A stretch of 64,000 nt of DNA from Brachynemurus nebulosus (GCA_035578155.1 JAPWDM010000005.1:806001-870000); one strand, 5' to 3'. Numbered from the stretch's first letter, positions 12,467 through 24,917 are shown. Translations and numbers: made by a program. The notes: generated from the letters alone by a model not told the origin.

Positions 12467-13129
12467 TAAACATTAGTGTAAATGCAATGAATAAATATAT
12501 GTATATGTATTTAACAAAATGTGTAAATAATAACGCTAATTTACATTTTCTAATATTATAAACGACTTTCAATTATTATTAATAAATATGTCTGTATCAA
12601 CTCTATAAGTATATGCATGCATGTACCTAGCATGGAGCTCTATGAACGCTCAACATGGAACAACTGAGCACTCAAAGATGTGTTGTTAGCAACAAATAAA
12701 TATTACTTTATTGTTGAGAAGTAGGTATGGTTATGGTTGTATGTACATATATACAGGCAGGTTCTGTTGCTTGCTCGAACCATTTGTATATTTGTTTGTT
12801 TATTTATTTTTTCCATTTCGTTTGGTGTGCTAGATGTAGTAAGTTGAGTTGTACGTTAAATATGGAAAACATAACATTTGTAGAATTTTAATTAGTAAAA
12901 AAAAAGAATAAAATTGCACACATTACAAATCTCGCTCACTTCACGTCTTGTATCGAGAGCTCGGTGGCAGGATGGTTGCTAGCTGGTTTTCACCGATGCG
13001 ACCGACGCCTTATTTTTGTTCTCATTTCTATATTTTTAAGTTCAGTTACAATTTTATTCACCAAGATGGTACTATTTTTCTATAGTGTTTTCTAGTCAAC
13101 AGCTGTGTATACGATACCAATGCTTTTTG
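12467..13129. other. Spacer
   Basis: No gene recognised. The stretch near 12940-13010 is GC-richer (GAGCTCGGTGGCAGGATGG) but contains no convincing exon. Confidence 0.35.
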
Positions 13130-13275
13130 TGAACTAAATTTCATGTTAACACCATGACGGTCATAATCGATAATGACAACACGCCCAACTGATACACAAT
13201 TTTGACAGCTAATGCACTTAAAATGAAATTGTTGACATCAAATCGTACGACGTGGTGTGTGAGTTAGTAACGCTC

Positions 13276-14823
13276 CTTTCACATTATACGGTTTTTGCCG
13301 TACGGCAAAAAACCGTACGGTCGCATTTTTTTAGTGGAGTGAAGAAGAGCATTGGACCTTTCACATTACACGGTCATGGCAAAATGCCGTTGCCGTGCCG
13401 TGTAGCAGCCGTCTCTTGCTACTGGACTTGACGGTTGCCGTACGACGTTTTTAACCCAATAGTGTATGTAATTAACCCTAGAATCATACGTACTCGACAA
13501 AACGACGAACGAACTTCTCTACCTGCTCCAATACTACAACTTGTCGGTACCTGCTTGCTGTGAAACTTCTGTTATCTAATTTATTTGTTATTATAACACA
13601 TAAGACGTATAAATTTTGTTTACAGCTATTGTCGCTTTTTTTATACTGAAATAGTGTGCGTCAAAAGGACTACGATGTATGATTAACCTATATTTCTATT
13701 TAAAGATTTTGTACTCCGAATATAAAAGTTTTCCTAATTTTTCTAAAATTTATTAAAGATATGGATGTTATAATTAATTTATTCAATGATTATGATAATA
13801 TGAAAGATGATTACAGCTGTTTGACTTATAGAGACGACATAATACTGAAGTTTTAATATATTGAACCGAAAACTAAAGAATGCGTTTCAAGTGACTTAAT
13901 GAAAGGTTAACAATTTATTTTGTGGAAAATATTTTAATTTTTATTATTTTTTGACATCTTATTTAAAAAATTACTAACAAATTTTAGAAAATTTACAAAT
14001 GTGCCTAATGGGGAAATAACTACGTATCATAAATTCTTACACAAACTAATAATTCATAAATTAATTATTTGAAAGACATGTTTTACGATACAACTGATGT
14101 ATTTATCTATTTTTTAATTTTTATAGTGAAAATATGCTTTGATAAAAAGATTAAAAAAATTAATAAATATTTATAATAAGAAATTTTGCCAAATCCATTT
14201 TTTTTAAATATTTTGTTCACCTTTGTAGTATTCTTATGTAAAAAAAAGTTTTTCGCAAATAAACTCTAAAACTCCCCGTAAAGTGCCCATTCGTCGAAAC
14301 GACGCCGATGTATGATTAACTTGACTCGTAGACCAACGTATGATTTTAGGGTTAAGTGGATGCTTTCAGATTAGACGGCTTTTTAAGGTATGGCATTAAC
14401 AATATTTTGTTGAATTTCATGTTAATTAATAATTTTATTTGTGAAATGGATGAAACTAATGTTGAATGTGATAACTAGTATTTTTAATATAGGTATTGTA
14501 TGTAACTTCGAAATTGTGTGTTTTGATGTTAAGTTCGCCAAGAAATTAATCAAATGAGTCTGTAAACATCCGAAAATAGTTGAAAAACTTATTTTCGTCA
14601 TTTTTTAGGTCTTCAGACAATGTGATAATAAATAATCCTACTTTCTATTTCCTCTGATTTATATAATTAACTTTAATCACACTTATTACTTGTGTAATGT
14701 TGCAAATCAAATGAAGATATTCAGTTTATAACGGCAAAAAACCGTGCAATGTGAAAGCAATGATATTACGGCAAAAAGTCCTACGGTTTTTTCCCGTACG
14801 GCGAAAACCGTACAATGTGAAAA
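13276..14823. mobile_element. TACGG inverted-repeat element, split by a piggyBac MITE
   Basis: The left end reads CTTTCACATTATACGGTTTT and the right end is its inverted form (CCGTACAATGTGAAA). Both ends are themselves made of repeated, self-complementary GCCGTACGGC / CCGTACGG blocks, with a second CTTTCACATT-type block about 80 bp in from each end. Without the nested 876-bp insert the element is about 0.67 kb. I could not settle the TSD. It is non-coding and its superfamily is unknown. Confidence 0.62.
13476..14351. mobile_element. piggyBac-type MITE (TTAA, CCCTAGAATCATACGT)
   Basis: The ends are CCCTAGAATCATACGT and inverted ACGTATGATTTTAGGG, a 16-bp TIR with one mismatch, flanked by TTAA at 13472-13475 and 14352-14355. 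TTAA insertion with CCC..GGG ends defines the piggyBac superfamily. Subterminal blocks (GACAAAACGACGAACG and CGTCGAAACGACG) and two CGATGTATGATTAAC copies (near 13672 and 14307) are typical of retained transposase-binding regions. The 876-bp interior is AT-rich and has no transposase remnant. Confidence 0.83.
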
Positions 14824-14884
14824 AACGGTAAGATTTCACTTGATGTTTTATGACGTCGATGAGTAAAGATATTAAATACACTAG

Positions 14885-15610
14885 CGGAAATAATTAAAGG
14901 ATCAAAAAAAAATTCCAAATTTTTAGCGATTTTTCGAATGGCTGTATCTTCGTGAAAAATGGTCGTATCAGAGTTGTAGGCAAAGCAATTTAAAGCTGGA
15001 AGTTTCTAGTTTTCAGATCTTGCGATAAAAAAATTTTCAAAGCAACGTGTATCGCTCAATCCTAATAAGTACACTGAAAAAAAAATTTCCGAAATTTTTT
15101 CGGTTTCTTTTTTTTGGTCCACGGACTTGGAAAAAAATTTTCCGACTTAATCACCATATGGACCGGATAACTTGTTCATTCAGCTTTAATTTGCTTTTTT
15201 TAGACCTTTATACGACTACTTCTTGCTGAGATATCGGACTTTGAATGGAAAAGGATCGTTTCGCCTTTGACCATCGATATCGCAGCAACCAATGATCACA
15301 CAGAAAATTGAAGGTGTATTTCGCAAACTCGATTAAATTCTCTAGAAGGTTTAGCCATTGCTTTTCAGAAAAAAATTTTTTTGCATACTCTACCTGAATT
15401 TGAAAAATCAAGAAAAAAAGAGCTTTTGGGGGCTTTTTGGAAAATCAAGTGCTGAATTAAAAATTTCCAGAAAACCATTGATATTAAGTGTGCCTTTTAC
15501 AGTTCAATACACCCACAAAAATCCCACCGAGTTTCAATTGAATCCATCCAGCCTTTTTTTTGTTTCATTCGATTGAATTTTTGAAAAAATTAATGGATCA
15601 TTTTTTTACT
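14885..15610. repeat. Unclassified repeat-like segment
   Basis: The left edge GAAATAATTAAAGGATCA recurs with two changes as a direct repeat at the right edge (GAAAAAATTAATGGATCA, near 15582). The interior is full of AAAATTTT-type runs. Its texture is that of a non-coding mobile-element body. Three small frames in both orientations (15047-15576) overlap one another and are not supported as genes. Confidence 0.3.
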
Positions 15611-16792
15611 CTTAAACTTTCATAATCTTGAACAAAATGAAAAAAAAATTTTCTCAGCTTTTTTCACATTTTTATCAACAACAGTATTTAAATTTATAAA
15701 AAAAAGAAAATTTCTTAAAAAATTTTAAAAATAAAAGAAATAAGGTTTTACTTTACAGTTGTACGTAAATTAACTGATATTACCTCATCACATAGATTAT
15801 AAGTAGGTATATACTCAATTTCAAATACAATTGAACATGAGTCATGTTTAAAGAATTAAATATAAATAATTCTTTTATTCGAAACAAATAAATCTTCTGT
15901 TCTTTTCTGAAAACAAACTGCAAATTTGAAATTTACGCAAGTGCACCAATGAAAGAGATAAAGCCAAAAAAGCGAAAATTCTTTAAATTCATTAGTGATC
16001 AATCACGGTTAAATTTAAATGAAGTGGATTATACAATGGGAAGAGGGAAAACTACGTAAAACGCACACAGCCAAGGTTACTTAATGGGCTTCAACAAGTG
16101 AAATACATATATGCCAATGGCGAATGGCTCCAAAGATGGCCTATCGATAGGCCCGAATTTTCAAATTCGATATCGTTCCTAAGTTACGGGTCCTTAGCTT
16201 AAAATTTTAGAAGACATTAATAAAAAAATTATTTAATTCATTTCTGTGTAGAACCAAATAAAAATTGATATAATAGTACTACTATTATTCAAATGGAAAA
16301 AAGCTATCTCTTAAGTTGGTTGTGATAATACGACATTTTTATATTTTGTACTTTAATTACCGAATTAATATATTTTTGAATAATAAAATATCAAATTTTA
16401 ATGTTTTGAGCAAATTTATTAGAAAACAAAAATTGACTAAAACTAAATATAGGATGTTTTCGAGGTCATTTTAATCAAATTTTGCTGCAATTGTAATAAT
16501 AATATTTACAATAGATTTTATAGAATTTATTTTAATAATTTCCAGCTTGTCAGGTTAAACAATTGTCACTGCGTCGATAAAATCCAACAAACTTTGTGTC
16601 TTTTACTAAAACTAGTTATTTAAACACTTATTAATATCGTACTATTTAGAAAAAATCGAAGAGCTTTTGCTATTCCCATTTTTTGCAGATTTCGTTTGTG
16701 GAAACCGATAAAACTGAAGTAAAACAACAGTTCCCCATTATTTTAAGATCACATTTTTGACATAGATAGAGCTAATATACCATATTAGTAAA
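15611..16792. other. AT-rich spacer
   Basis: No gene is recognised. A perfect 16-bp palindrome lies at 16138-16153 (separate entry). Confidence 0.4.
16138..16153. promoter_or_regulatory. GGCCTATCGATAGGCC palindrome containing TATCGATA
   Basis: This is a perfect 16-bp palindrome. Its core TATCGATA is the DNA replication-related element bound by DREF and boundary proteins in Drosophila. Only the string match is seen; function here is speculative. Confidence 0.2.
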
Positions 16793-16800
16793 CTTACACT

Positions 16801-17084
16801 CAGGGCCGGAGTAACCTTGAGTCCGCCCCTAGGCACCTTGAAAAATGCCGCCCCTACCTTTTGTTTGAAAAAAAGGAAATCTTGAAAAAAAAAACGTCAA
16901 TCACAAATTTTTCTGCCGTGTTTTAAACATTTGCCGCCCCTATTCCTACCTTTTTTACAAACTTTCTCTTACAAAAAATAAGTGACTTACTCACTTTTCT
17001 GCCCTATTTTAAAAACTTACCGCCCCTAAAAACTCCCGCCCCTAGGCCATGGCCTAGGGTGGCCTATTGGCTAAGCTGGCCCTG
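16801..17084. mobile_element. hAT MITE (CAGGGCCGG, 8-bp TSD)
   Basis: The element begins CAGGGCCGG and ends in inverted CTGGCCCTG. It is flanked by a perfect 8-bp duplication, CTTACACT, at 16793-16800 and 17085-17092. CAGGG-type ends with an 8-bp TSD identify hAT. The 284-bp body repeats the block CCGCCCCTA several times and ends with the partly palindromic CCTAGGCCATGGCCTAGG. It is non-autonomous. Confidence 0.88.
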
Positions 17085-17092
17085 CTTACACT

Positions 17093-17566
17093 TACAATTT
17101 TATATTTTTAACAATACAAAATTTTGATTAAAAGTTGACTGTTTTTTGTAAAGAACCTTGAAGTGAACAAAAATATTTTTTTCATAGAAATACACGATGA
17201 TTGTGGACCGGCTCTTATCTTTGTCTGACGCTAATAATTCTGACTAGCACTTCCTAAATAATTCAATCATTAGAATTTTTTTAATGATTCACTTTTGTTA
17301 GTGCGTGCGGTTAATAATAATCATTTGGTGATGATTACTAACTAAGTAACAAACAATTTATTTAAACAAAATTTTAATTATAGAATTTTTACGCGTGTAT
17401 AAACAAGAATAATTGTGTAAGTAAACTGAAAACTGTATTGGTCGCTAAAGAAGCGTGGTTACCTAATCACGTTGCGTGAACGAAAGTCATCATTATTCAC
17501 CAATCACCAAAAAAATTTCACTATGCAATATAGGTAATGAATCAGTAAAAGAAGCCTAATAACACA
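17093..17566. other. AT-rich spacer
   Basis: Nothing is recognised between the two flanking elements. Confidence 0.4.
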
Positions 17567-17568
17567 TA

Positions 17569-18470
17569 CCGTAAAACCGTCTAGACCCGGACAGGGGGTC
17601 TAGATCCGGACACCATGCACCAATCTTCAAAGTAAGTAGTTTCTACACTGACCTGCTACAATAAACATTTGTTCTTGACGTCATTAGAGAGAGAAAAACA
17701 TCCTCTAAACAGCTGTACCAATAAAAACTACGGATTTCAACTTTTACTATCTCATTTTACAGGATTACTATTCTCCAGTTTTTCAAAGAAATAAAATGTG
17801 TGTCTAACTTAGACATGTAATTTTCGTCATAATTGTCATATTGTTTTAATTTTGATATGTATGTGTTCAGAATTTTATCGCGCATCATTTAATGATGTTT
17901 GAAGTTATATTCGATGTATATATAAAAAAATACATGCTATATACATATATCCGTTTAGACCCGGACACATCAGTTTATCACACTATGGCCGCGATTCGCA
18001 CCAGTTGTAACTCCCGCTATCCATACGTTATATTCCCGCCAGAATTACGCGGTTTATGCCTCCTTCTGGTGTCATATCGCATGTTTACTTCATAGAGAGG
18101 CATACTATGTATTGACCCCTCTCCCTTCCCACAAAATGTTTTGAAGCCTTTGACAGGTTCAAAGACATCAGACGATATAAAACACTGTCCTAACCCCGAC
18201 GGGAGAGGTTAGTTTGCATGTTATTACATTATTTAAGTAAGTGTTCGGGTCAAGACGGATTTGGGGTGTAGACCCGGACACTTACTAATTATTTTTATTT
18301 TTTTTTAATTTTTACTTATAATGAAACAAATGGGTCAGGGATATAACAAATAATATACGCTCTTTCTAATGGTAATACTTTTATTGGTGATATCTATGAA
18401 GGAAACATGTATAAACATAAAATTATACCAAAAAATGTAAAATAGTGTCCGGGTCTAGACGGTTTTACGG
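17569..18470. mobile_element. TA-flanked CCGTAAAACCGTCTAGACCCGG element
   Basis: The ends are perfect inverted copies (CCGTAAAACCGTCTAGACCC and its reverse complement), with TA at 17567-17568 and 18471-18472. The motif TAGACCCGGACA also recurs inside the element, near 17957 and 18269, and a variant TAGATCCGGACA lies near 17600. At 902 bp the element has no recognisable transposase. TA duplication suggests Tc1/mariner or a relative. The plus frame at 17892-18095 is not supported. Confidence 0.75.
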
Positions 18471-18472
18471 TA

Positions 18473-18754
18473 TATTTTTAAAGTCCTTCACATTGTTTCA
18501 ATGCGTCACCAGCTGTATCTATACGTCACAGACATATTTTCGAATATCATAATCTAATAGGCAGTGACAAGCACAACTAAATACGTAGATATATATTGCT
18601 TTTAGATATTTATTTTACATTTACATAATTCAACACCTTTTACATTAATTATAAAATTTCAATTATTATCACTCTACCTTGTATAGGTAAAGTTTACATA
18701 CACCTGGCATTGTTATAATAGCCTGTATAGCATGTAACCAATGCTTAATGGAAT
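18473..18754. other. AT-rich spacer
   Basis: No feature recognised. Confidence 0.35.
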
Positions 18755-18950
18755 CAGTGATAGTAAATTTTCGTTAGTATTAACACCTTGATGATCATTG
18801 ATGTCGTAAGACGTCAAGTGAAATCTCACAGGACGTCAACAAATTCATATAAACTGAATTAGCTGTAAAAACCGTGTACCAGTTGCACGTTTTGTCAATA
18901 TAGGCCATAACCGTTAAGGTGTAACATAGCAAACTTTCCAGTTTAAGTAG
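18755..18950 (+). repeat. Dispersed repeat X, copy 2 (uninterrupted)
   Basis: It matches the reverse complement of 13130-13265 plus 14826-14895 in order, without the 1.5-kb TACGG insertion. Shared blocks include ACGTCAAGTGAAATCT, GTCAACAA and TTAGCTGT. Class and full length are unknown. Confidence 0.58.
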
Positions 18951-19174
18951 GTATACGTAAATTAAAGAAAGTTTAATTTGTGGTTTATTAACTTTCCACT
19001 GTACGGAACCCTTATTGTGCGAATCCGACTTGCATTGGCCATTTTTTTCAACATTAATTCAATATTTCTGAAATGTTAAATACCCCTGTCGCAGCATCCT
19101 GCATAACATAGCGAATTTCTGTTTATAAAAATTAGTTTTTTTCGGAAACTAGTTGACATAGAAAAATAGTTGAA

Positions 19175-19640
<466 letters not shown>

Positions 19641-20520
19641 GGATCAGATTCCTTTTACAACGATTAGTATATGACATGGTCTTTGTTAGAAATCTCCACA
19701 ATATAAATTTCCCTCCTGTTGGACCGGTTTTATTTAAAAATGGCAATGATCACAATTGTAAAATTTTTTGCCACTGCATATCCATGTTGACTACCTACAT
19801 AGGATTTTCCACAAGTAAACAATTTTTTTTTTTTTTAAATCCTTTTTCTGAAACATAATTAATTTTAGATCTATGAATCATAACAAGTTGCAAAAAAAGG
19901 AGGAAGAGAGACCGCCACGGGCAGGAAATATTTGTTGCATTTGTGAAAAGATGACTCATTTAAAATATTGCAACAATAATATTTAATAAACTGAAATATT
20001 ATGTATCTACAACATCTACGGCCATAATATTTACACTTACAAAAGAGTGTTAAGAAATTACGAAATTCAACATAATTTGTATAATATATCAATGAATTAA
20101 AACCTACAGTGTTGCGAGTCGCCCCACAATCTTACTATGCGCGACACCCATACATTTAATAAAATATACTCATCAATTACAAAGACATACATATTATACA
20201 TTTTAATATTTTTGTATATGTATAATTCATGCAAGCAAAATGGTAAATATTTTTAGTTGTTGAAAGGAAAAGAAGTTGGTGCCTACAGTGGAACTCCAAG
20301 AAGTGTAACAAAATGTCCCTTTTCCCTTCTGAGTTGCAGTTCTGGGAGTTCTTATGACGGTGCAAAGAAAAAATATTTTTACGTAACTTGTTATGAAAAG
20401 ATAATTTTCAAAATTAATTTTACTATAAATCAATATTTGAATGAAATTAATAATTATCCTAGTCTACTTATTAAATAAAATTACATCTACCTAACTCAAC
20501 AAACATCAATCAATACCTAT
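19641..20520. other. AT-rich spacer
   Basis: Several overlapping frames on both strands (19871-20478) have no recognisable motifs and overlap in opposite directions. Nothing is supported. Confidence 0.35.
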
Positions 20521-20772
20521 AAATAAAATAGAAGTGTCTGTCTGTGATTTTCGAATTTTTAGGTATTAGTACGTTTTCCAGTTAACGAATTCGACATATA
20601 TACCAAATATAATTTTAAAAAAAAATTTGTTTGTCTGTCTGTTTGTTTGTACGAACCGATTTAACTCAAACACTATTAAAGATATTGAGTTGAAATTTAC
20701 AGAAAATATAGATATTGACCTCCCGATCAATCTTAGCAACATTTTGATGTAATCTCCCAAATGGTTATGTAC
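20521..20772. repeat. GTCTGTCTG-type non-coding repeat fragment
   Basis: GTGTCTGTCTGTG near 20534 and TTTGTCTGTCTGTTTG near 20628 precede ACGAACCGATTTAACTCAAA and GAGTTGAAATTTAC. This arrangement (a GTCTG run, then a partly degenerate ACCGATTT..GAAATTT block) is common in non-coding insect repeats, but only this copy is visible here. Confidence 0.35.
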
Positions 20773-21030
20773 AGGGTGATTCAAATAAAATTTTCATTAA
20801 AAGATCATGGTCTTCTAAGTAAATCACATTTTTGAAAATTTGGTTATAAAAGTTTTCAATTACGAAGATTTTCATTAAAATATTTTTAACTTGCTACCAT
20901 TTCCGGTTATACCGGAAGTTGACACCACCTTTGTTATTTGAAGTGTTTTTGACAGCAAATTTGAATTGACAGGAAATTGTTACTAGTATTCTATGTGACA
21001 GTGACATTTCTGCTTTTTGACTTGATACAG
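20773..21030. repeat. CAGGGTG element fragment with TTCCGGTTATACCGGAA
   Basis: TACAGGGTGATTC at 20771 and a second TACAGGGTGGTCA at about 21025 begin in the same orientation, as do the ends of many mariner-like MITEs. Between them a near-perfect palindrome TTCCGGTTATACCGGAA lies near 20908. Inverted partners are not found, so the borders are open. Confidence 0.4.
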
Positions 21031-22195
21031 GGTGGTCACATAAAGCATTTTTTTTCAAATTTTTTGTTTATTGCTCAAATATTTTTTTTTTCAAATGAAT
21101 CACCTGCATTTTTTAATTATGTAGAAAAATGTATAGTCTATCTATAACTATAAGATATTTTAATATCTAAAACTGTTATTTTGTAAGTTACATAGAATTT
21201 ATATAATAAAATTATGAGTTAGGTTTTCTGTGGCCAGGGTTGACATAAAAACCACGGACAGATTTCAGTGAAACATTATAAATTTATTCTTTAGACGCAT
21301 CATCATCTTAACATCGACAACATCCTCAGTCAGAATTATCACTATATTCTTTAGGGGGTTGATACATTCAAGACAAAAGTTGATATATCAAAAATACTAA
21401 TTTAACAATAAGCGGAAACAAAAGAAAGAAAAACAAAAGATTACGATAAAAATAATATTTAAATTGTTAACTTTTTAACTAAAATTTCACTTTAGAAACT
21501 AGTAATAGTAGTAAAGTTTAATTACAGAGGAACTGAACATAATTTTAAAAAGTCCACCAAGGTTCTCGGATCCTGAGGAGATCTAAGATTGAATTAATTT
21601 TAAAACCATCAATATGGGGATCTATGGAAAGATCTCAAAGTATGAAAATTTGATATATTAATATGGTTACTTTTGAGTCGTTTGGCGAGCGGAGCGAAGC
21701 ATTACATAGAATTAACCTTTTATAGAATTTTAAACTGGTTGATGAGCGAAACGCGAAGCACTTCAAAGAATTGATTTGAAATTAAATTTGCCGGATTTGT
21801 TTCAGAATAACTAATTTAATGTAACTTTACTCAGAGTTAGGATAATTTTACACAAATGAAACAGAAGGGAATAAGGGCAAAGGAGATAAAAAATAAATTA
21901 ATGAATACATGTTTCAACACTTTTTGGAAATTAATCCTGTAAAGAGCAAAATACTGAATAAAGGCAAAAATATGGGGAAGAGGTCAAAGTTTACATTTTC
22001 AACACCTACACTTCTAGCGACTTTAACAATGAGTCAGTTACTTTAGGAAATGTTCAAATATAATGCAAACAGACTTGTAGGGGATGTAGGCGAAGGGATT
22101 TAAATTTTCCCATAGGAATAGGAAGGATACTTAGTTAGTTTAAAGTCTACAAAATATTAGATATTTTAAAAATATATAAAATTTGAGTATTTTAA
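21031..22195. other. Unclassified sequence
   Basis: Two diverged copies of a GAGCG..CGAAGCA..ATAGAATT block are 57 bp apart (21687 and 21744). The rest is AT-rich with no gene or bounded element. Confidence 0.35.
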
Positions 22196-23120
22196 ATCAA
22201 CATATTTTGCTTCCGAGACTACTAAAGTAGCGGAAGCATTGTGATCACTTTTGAAAAATAAAAAATTTTTTCTCTTCAAAATCAAATTTTTTACGCACAT
22301 TTTACGTTTTAGAGCTTCCTGAACAATTTTGGTTTGGGCCGTCCGTCTGTCTGTCCGTCTGTGTGTCTCCAATTTTGCACCAAGTGGCATAACTTCCGAA
22401 CTATTCGATTGTTTTTAATGAAATTTTCAGAAATTATGCAGTTTGGCTCCGCGATGGTCCCCTATGAATTTAATCAAAATCGGAGTAACGGTAGCAACGC
22501 CGCTACCATGTCATTCCAAAATTGCACCAAGTGGCATAACTTCTGAACTACTCAATTCTTTTTTATGAAATTTTCAGAAATTATGTAGTTTGGTTCCTAT
22601 ATGGTCCCCTATGAATTTAATGGAAATCGGAGTAACGGTAGCTACGCCGCTACCATGAAATCCCATTAAATGTCAATATCTTATTTACTGCTAGTCCTAT
22701 CTCGCTCAAATTTTTAGGGTATATTGGGAGTTAGTTTCTAAAATATTTTTGCTATTATTTTATAATTCAGCCTTTAAGTCTTTTGAGTTACAACAGTTTT
22801 TTATAAACTTCAAGGCGAAAATATAATTTCACGGTATATAATATGTATATTTGGTAGAATACTGTTTTAAAGCCTTTTACGACTACGAGGAAGCTGTGTG
22901 CCCACCCTATTGGCAGCGTATTTTTTGTTACTTCTATACCAAATTCTTTGACACCTTCTTAATAGGCTTACTTTAAATTTTTAGTCTATGTCATATGCTT
23001 GAAGAAATGACCAATTAGTTTTTGAAAATTTTCAACTGTTCCTAGATAACTAGCCAAATTAAAAATATTTTTACTAACTTATGAAATTCACGCTTGCGAA
23101 GCCGCGGGTAACAGAGCTAG
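22196..23120. mobile_element. Probable Helitron-like non-autonomous element
   Basis: The right end GCGAAGCCGCGGGTAACAGAG-CTAG followed by T (23097-23120) resembles the hairpin-plus-CTRR 3' end of Helitrons, as does a related end at 39799. The body has GTCCGTCTGTCTG near 22340 and a 147-bp tandem duplication. The left boundary is uncertain. It is non-coding. The alternative is a different CTAGT-ending repeat class. Confidence 0.42.
22371..22664 (+). repeat. 147-bp tandem duplication
   Basis: Two head-to-tail units begin at TTGCACCAAGTGGCATAACT (22375 and 22522). They share GAAATTTTCAGAAATTATG, TGGTCCCCTATGAATTTAAT and CGGAGTAACGGTAGC, with scattered substitutions. Confidence 0.8.
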
Positions 23121-23327
23121 TTATAAAGAAGTATTATAAGGTTTTTTAAATAAAAAAGTAATAATAATAATAACAATGTCTTAAATGTTATATTGTTTTA
23201 ATAATAATGAACATTAACTTAATAAATTACAATAAAATACTTCAAAAATGTAATATTTCAATCCGGCTAAAACATATTGTAATTATAACAAGATGTAGGT
23301 AAATTGCATGTACGTAAATGTAACCTG
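23121..23327. other. Short AT-rich spacer
   Basis: Nothing recognised. Confidence 0.3.
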
Positions 23328-23500
23328 AAGATACAGGGACCGTCTATGGTGAGCAATTGATTTGAACACACACACATACTTAAGAACGTAGTGTACGCAT
23401 GTACACGACGTGTGGCTCGATAACTAATTTCAAGATACAGGGACCGTCTATGGTGAGCAATTGATTTTGAACACACACATATACTTGAAAATGTGCATTC
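23328..23500 (+). repeat. 104-bp tandem duplication
   Basis: AAGATACAGGGACCGTCTATG, GGTGAGCAATTGATTT and a following ACACACA tract occur twice with a 104-bp offset (23328 and 23432). The two 60-70-bp cores are almost identical, indicating a recent local duplication. The minus frame at 23267-23476 simply translates both units. Confidence 0.85.
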
Positions 23501-23960
23501 TTAAAATTATGAAAGATTTTGTACAAAATAAACGCAGAGATGAACATAGGTAGGTATACCTGGCCGCATAAAAAACAGAGTGAATTTTTTGAGAGTTGCC
23601 ATTTTTATTATGGCTAAACTATTAACTTACTTAAAAAATTGTTCTGATAACAATAGTAAATATCAATCTAGACAAGCTGGAAGAGAACTGACAGAAATAT
23701 CATTTTTGCTTAAGCAAACTATAAATATTATTAACGACTATTTACTCGGATTTCAACTACGAAAATATTTATAAATATTAAATAAAGATCTTAAGAGATT
23801 TGTATGACAATTTATTACAGACTTGACGGACTTATTGAGTAAATAATTTTCTGTAATGTAGGTATTGTCGTTGATAAGTACCCAGTGGTTAGCTGTATTA
23901 CATAATAAGATATCAAAAAAATGAAGGTAATTTAGAAGTAGCACCTAGATCTGGCACGAG
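23501..23960. other. AT-rich spacer
   Basis: Nothing recognised; short frames on both strands overlap. Confidence 0.35.
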
Positions 23961-23962
23961 TA

Positions 23963-24917
23963 GGGGAGAAGTGGTAAGAAAGGGACACGTATTGAAAGGG
24001 ACAATTCAAATTACGCGCTAAATATTAATCCCGCCAAATCAAACGTATTTGTGTTGTGTGGCAGCACCAATGCAGATATATTAATTCCCGACTTCCAGCT
24101 ACTGTCATTTAAAACATGGTAATGCTGTGCTTATAAATTTTTTTATGTTCCAAAGTAATTTTTTTTAATTTTCCGGAACGTTTTCTGGTATACTGTAAGT
24201 ATTTTTTGAAATGTTTGTAATTATATACAGTTAGTTATTTTTCCAACTAGAGGAAACAACAAATCAGATATCTTTTAAATAAAATTCTAGATTTAAAGGT
24301 TAAATTCTTAATTTGGGTGTGATATTTATGAAAGGGACAGAGCAAACAAGTTATGAAAGGGACTACCTTTAAGACTACTAATTTCGAATTAGTTTTATCT
24401 GAATATCCACAAGTCACAATTTTTTCTCTATTATTGTGTTTTCTTATTGTTAATAATTAATTTTTTTAAACTTTCTTTTTGTTTAAAAATTTCGAACAAA
24501 AATAATCAAATGAAAAACAATGATTTTAATTAACGATTACTAAAACCACGCAATTAATAATCTTAGATTACTGAAATAATTTGGTTATTTCCATTTTTGA
24601 ATCAAATTTATTAATATTGACCGGCGCAATAGTATGAACCGTATGTCCTATGTACATAAGGTGGAAATTTTAACAACATGAATGATATTTAGTATTGTCC
24701 CTTTCAATACAGTCTATTGATGAAAGGGACAAAATGCACTTTTATAAAAACTGAGAAAAATTCCAACTAATAACAAAAAAATGTTTATTATTTGATTTTA
24801 TTTCAAGAATAAGATAACTGAAGTTTCTAATTCCGTTCGTAACTATTTAATTTGTTATCTCGTTTATTTACTAGAACGCTTAAAAAAAAAAACGTCCCTT
24901 TCATATCACTTCTCCCC
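23963..24917. mobile_element. TA-flanked GGGGAGAAGTG element
   Basis: The left end GGGGAGAAGTGGTAAGAAAG-GGAC is mirrored at the right end with few changes (GTCCCTTTCATATCACTTCTCCCC). TA flanks both ends (23961-23962 and 24918-24919). The terminal motif GAAAGGGAC recurs inside, near 23994, 24329, 24354, 24699 (complement) and 24724. The 955-bp body is otherwise AT-rich and non-coding. A Tc1/mariner-like origin is suggested only by the TA. Confidence 0.72.

Larger units (their letters stand above)
13130..14895 (-). repeat. Dispersed repeat X, copy 1, split by a TE
   Basis: The reverse complement of 13130-13265 matches about 18830-18950 (TCAACAA, GCATTAGCTGT / GAATTAGCTGT, GTGTATCAGTTG / GTGTACCAGTTG, TTGTCA). 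The reverse complement of 14826-14895 matches about 18770-18825 (CATCAAGTGAAATCT / CGTCAAGTGAAATCT). The sequence between, 13276-14823, is therefore inserted DNA, and the 18.7-18.95 kb copy represents the uninterrupted state. Confidence 0.6.

Noticed and set aside
16020..16085. 21-codon ORF MKWIIQWEEGKLRKTHTAKV
   Set aside because: Short, no supporting context, length compatible with chance.
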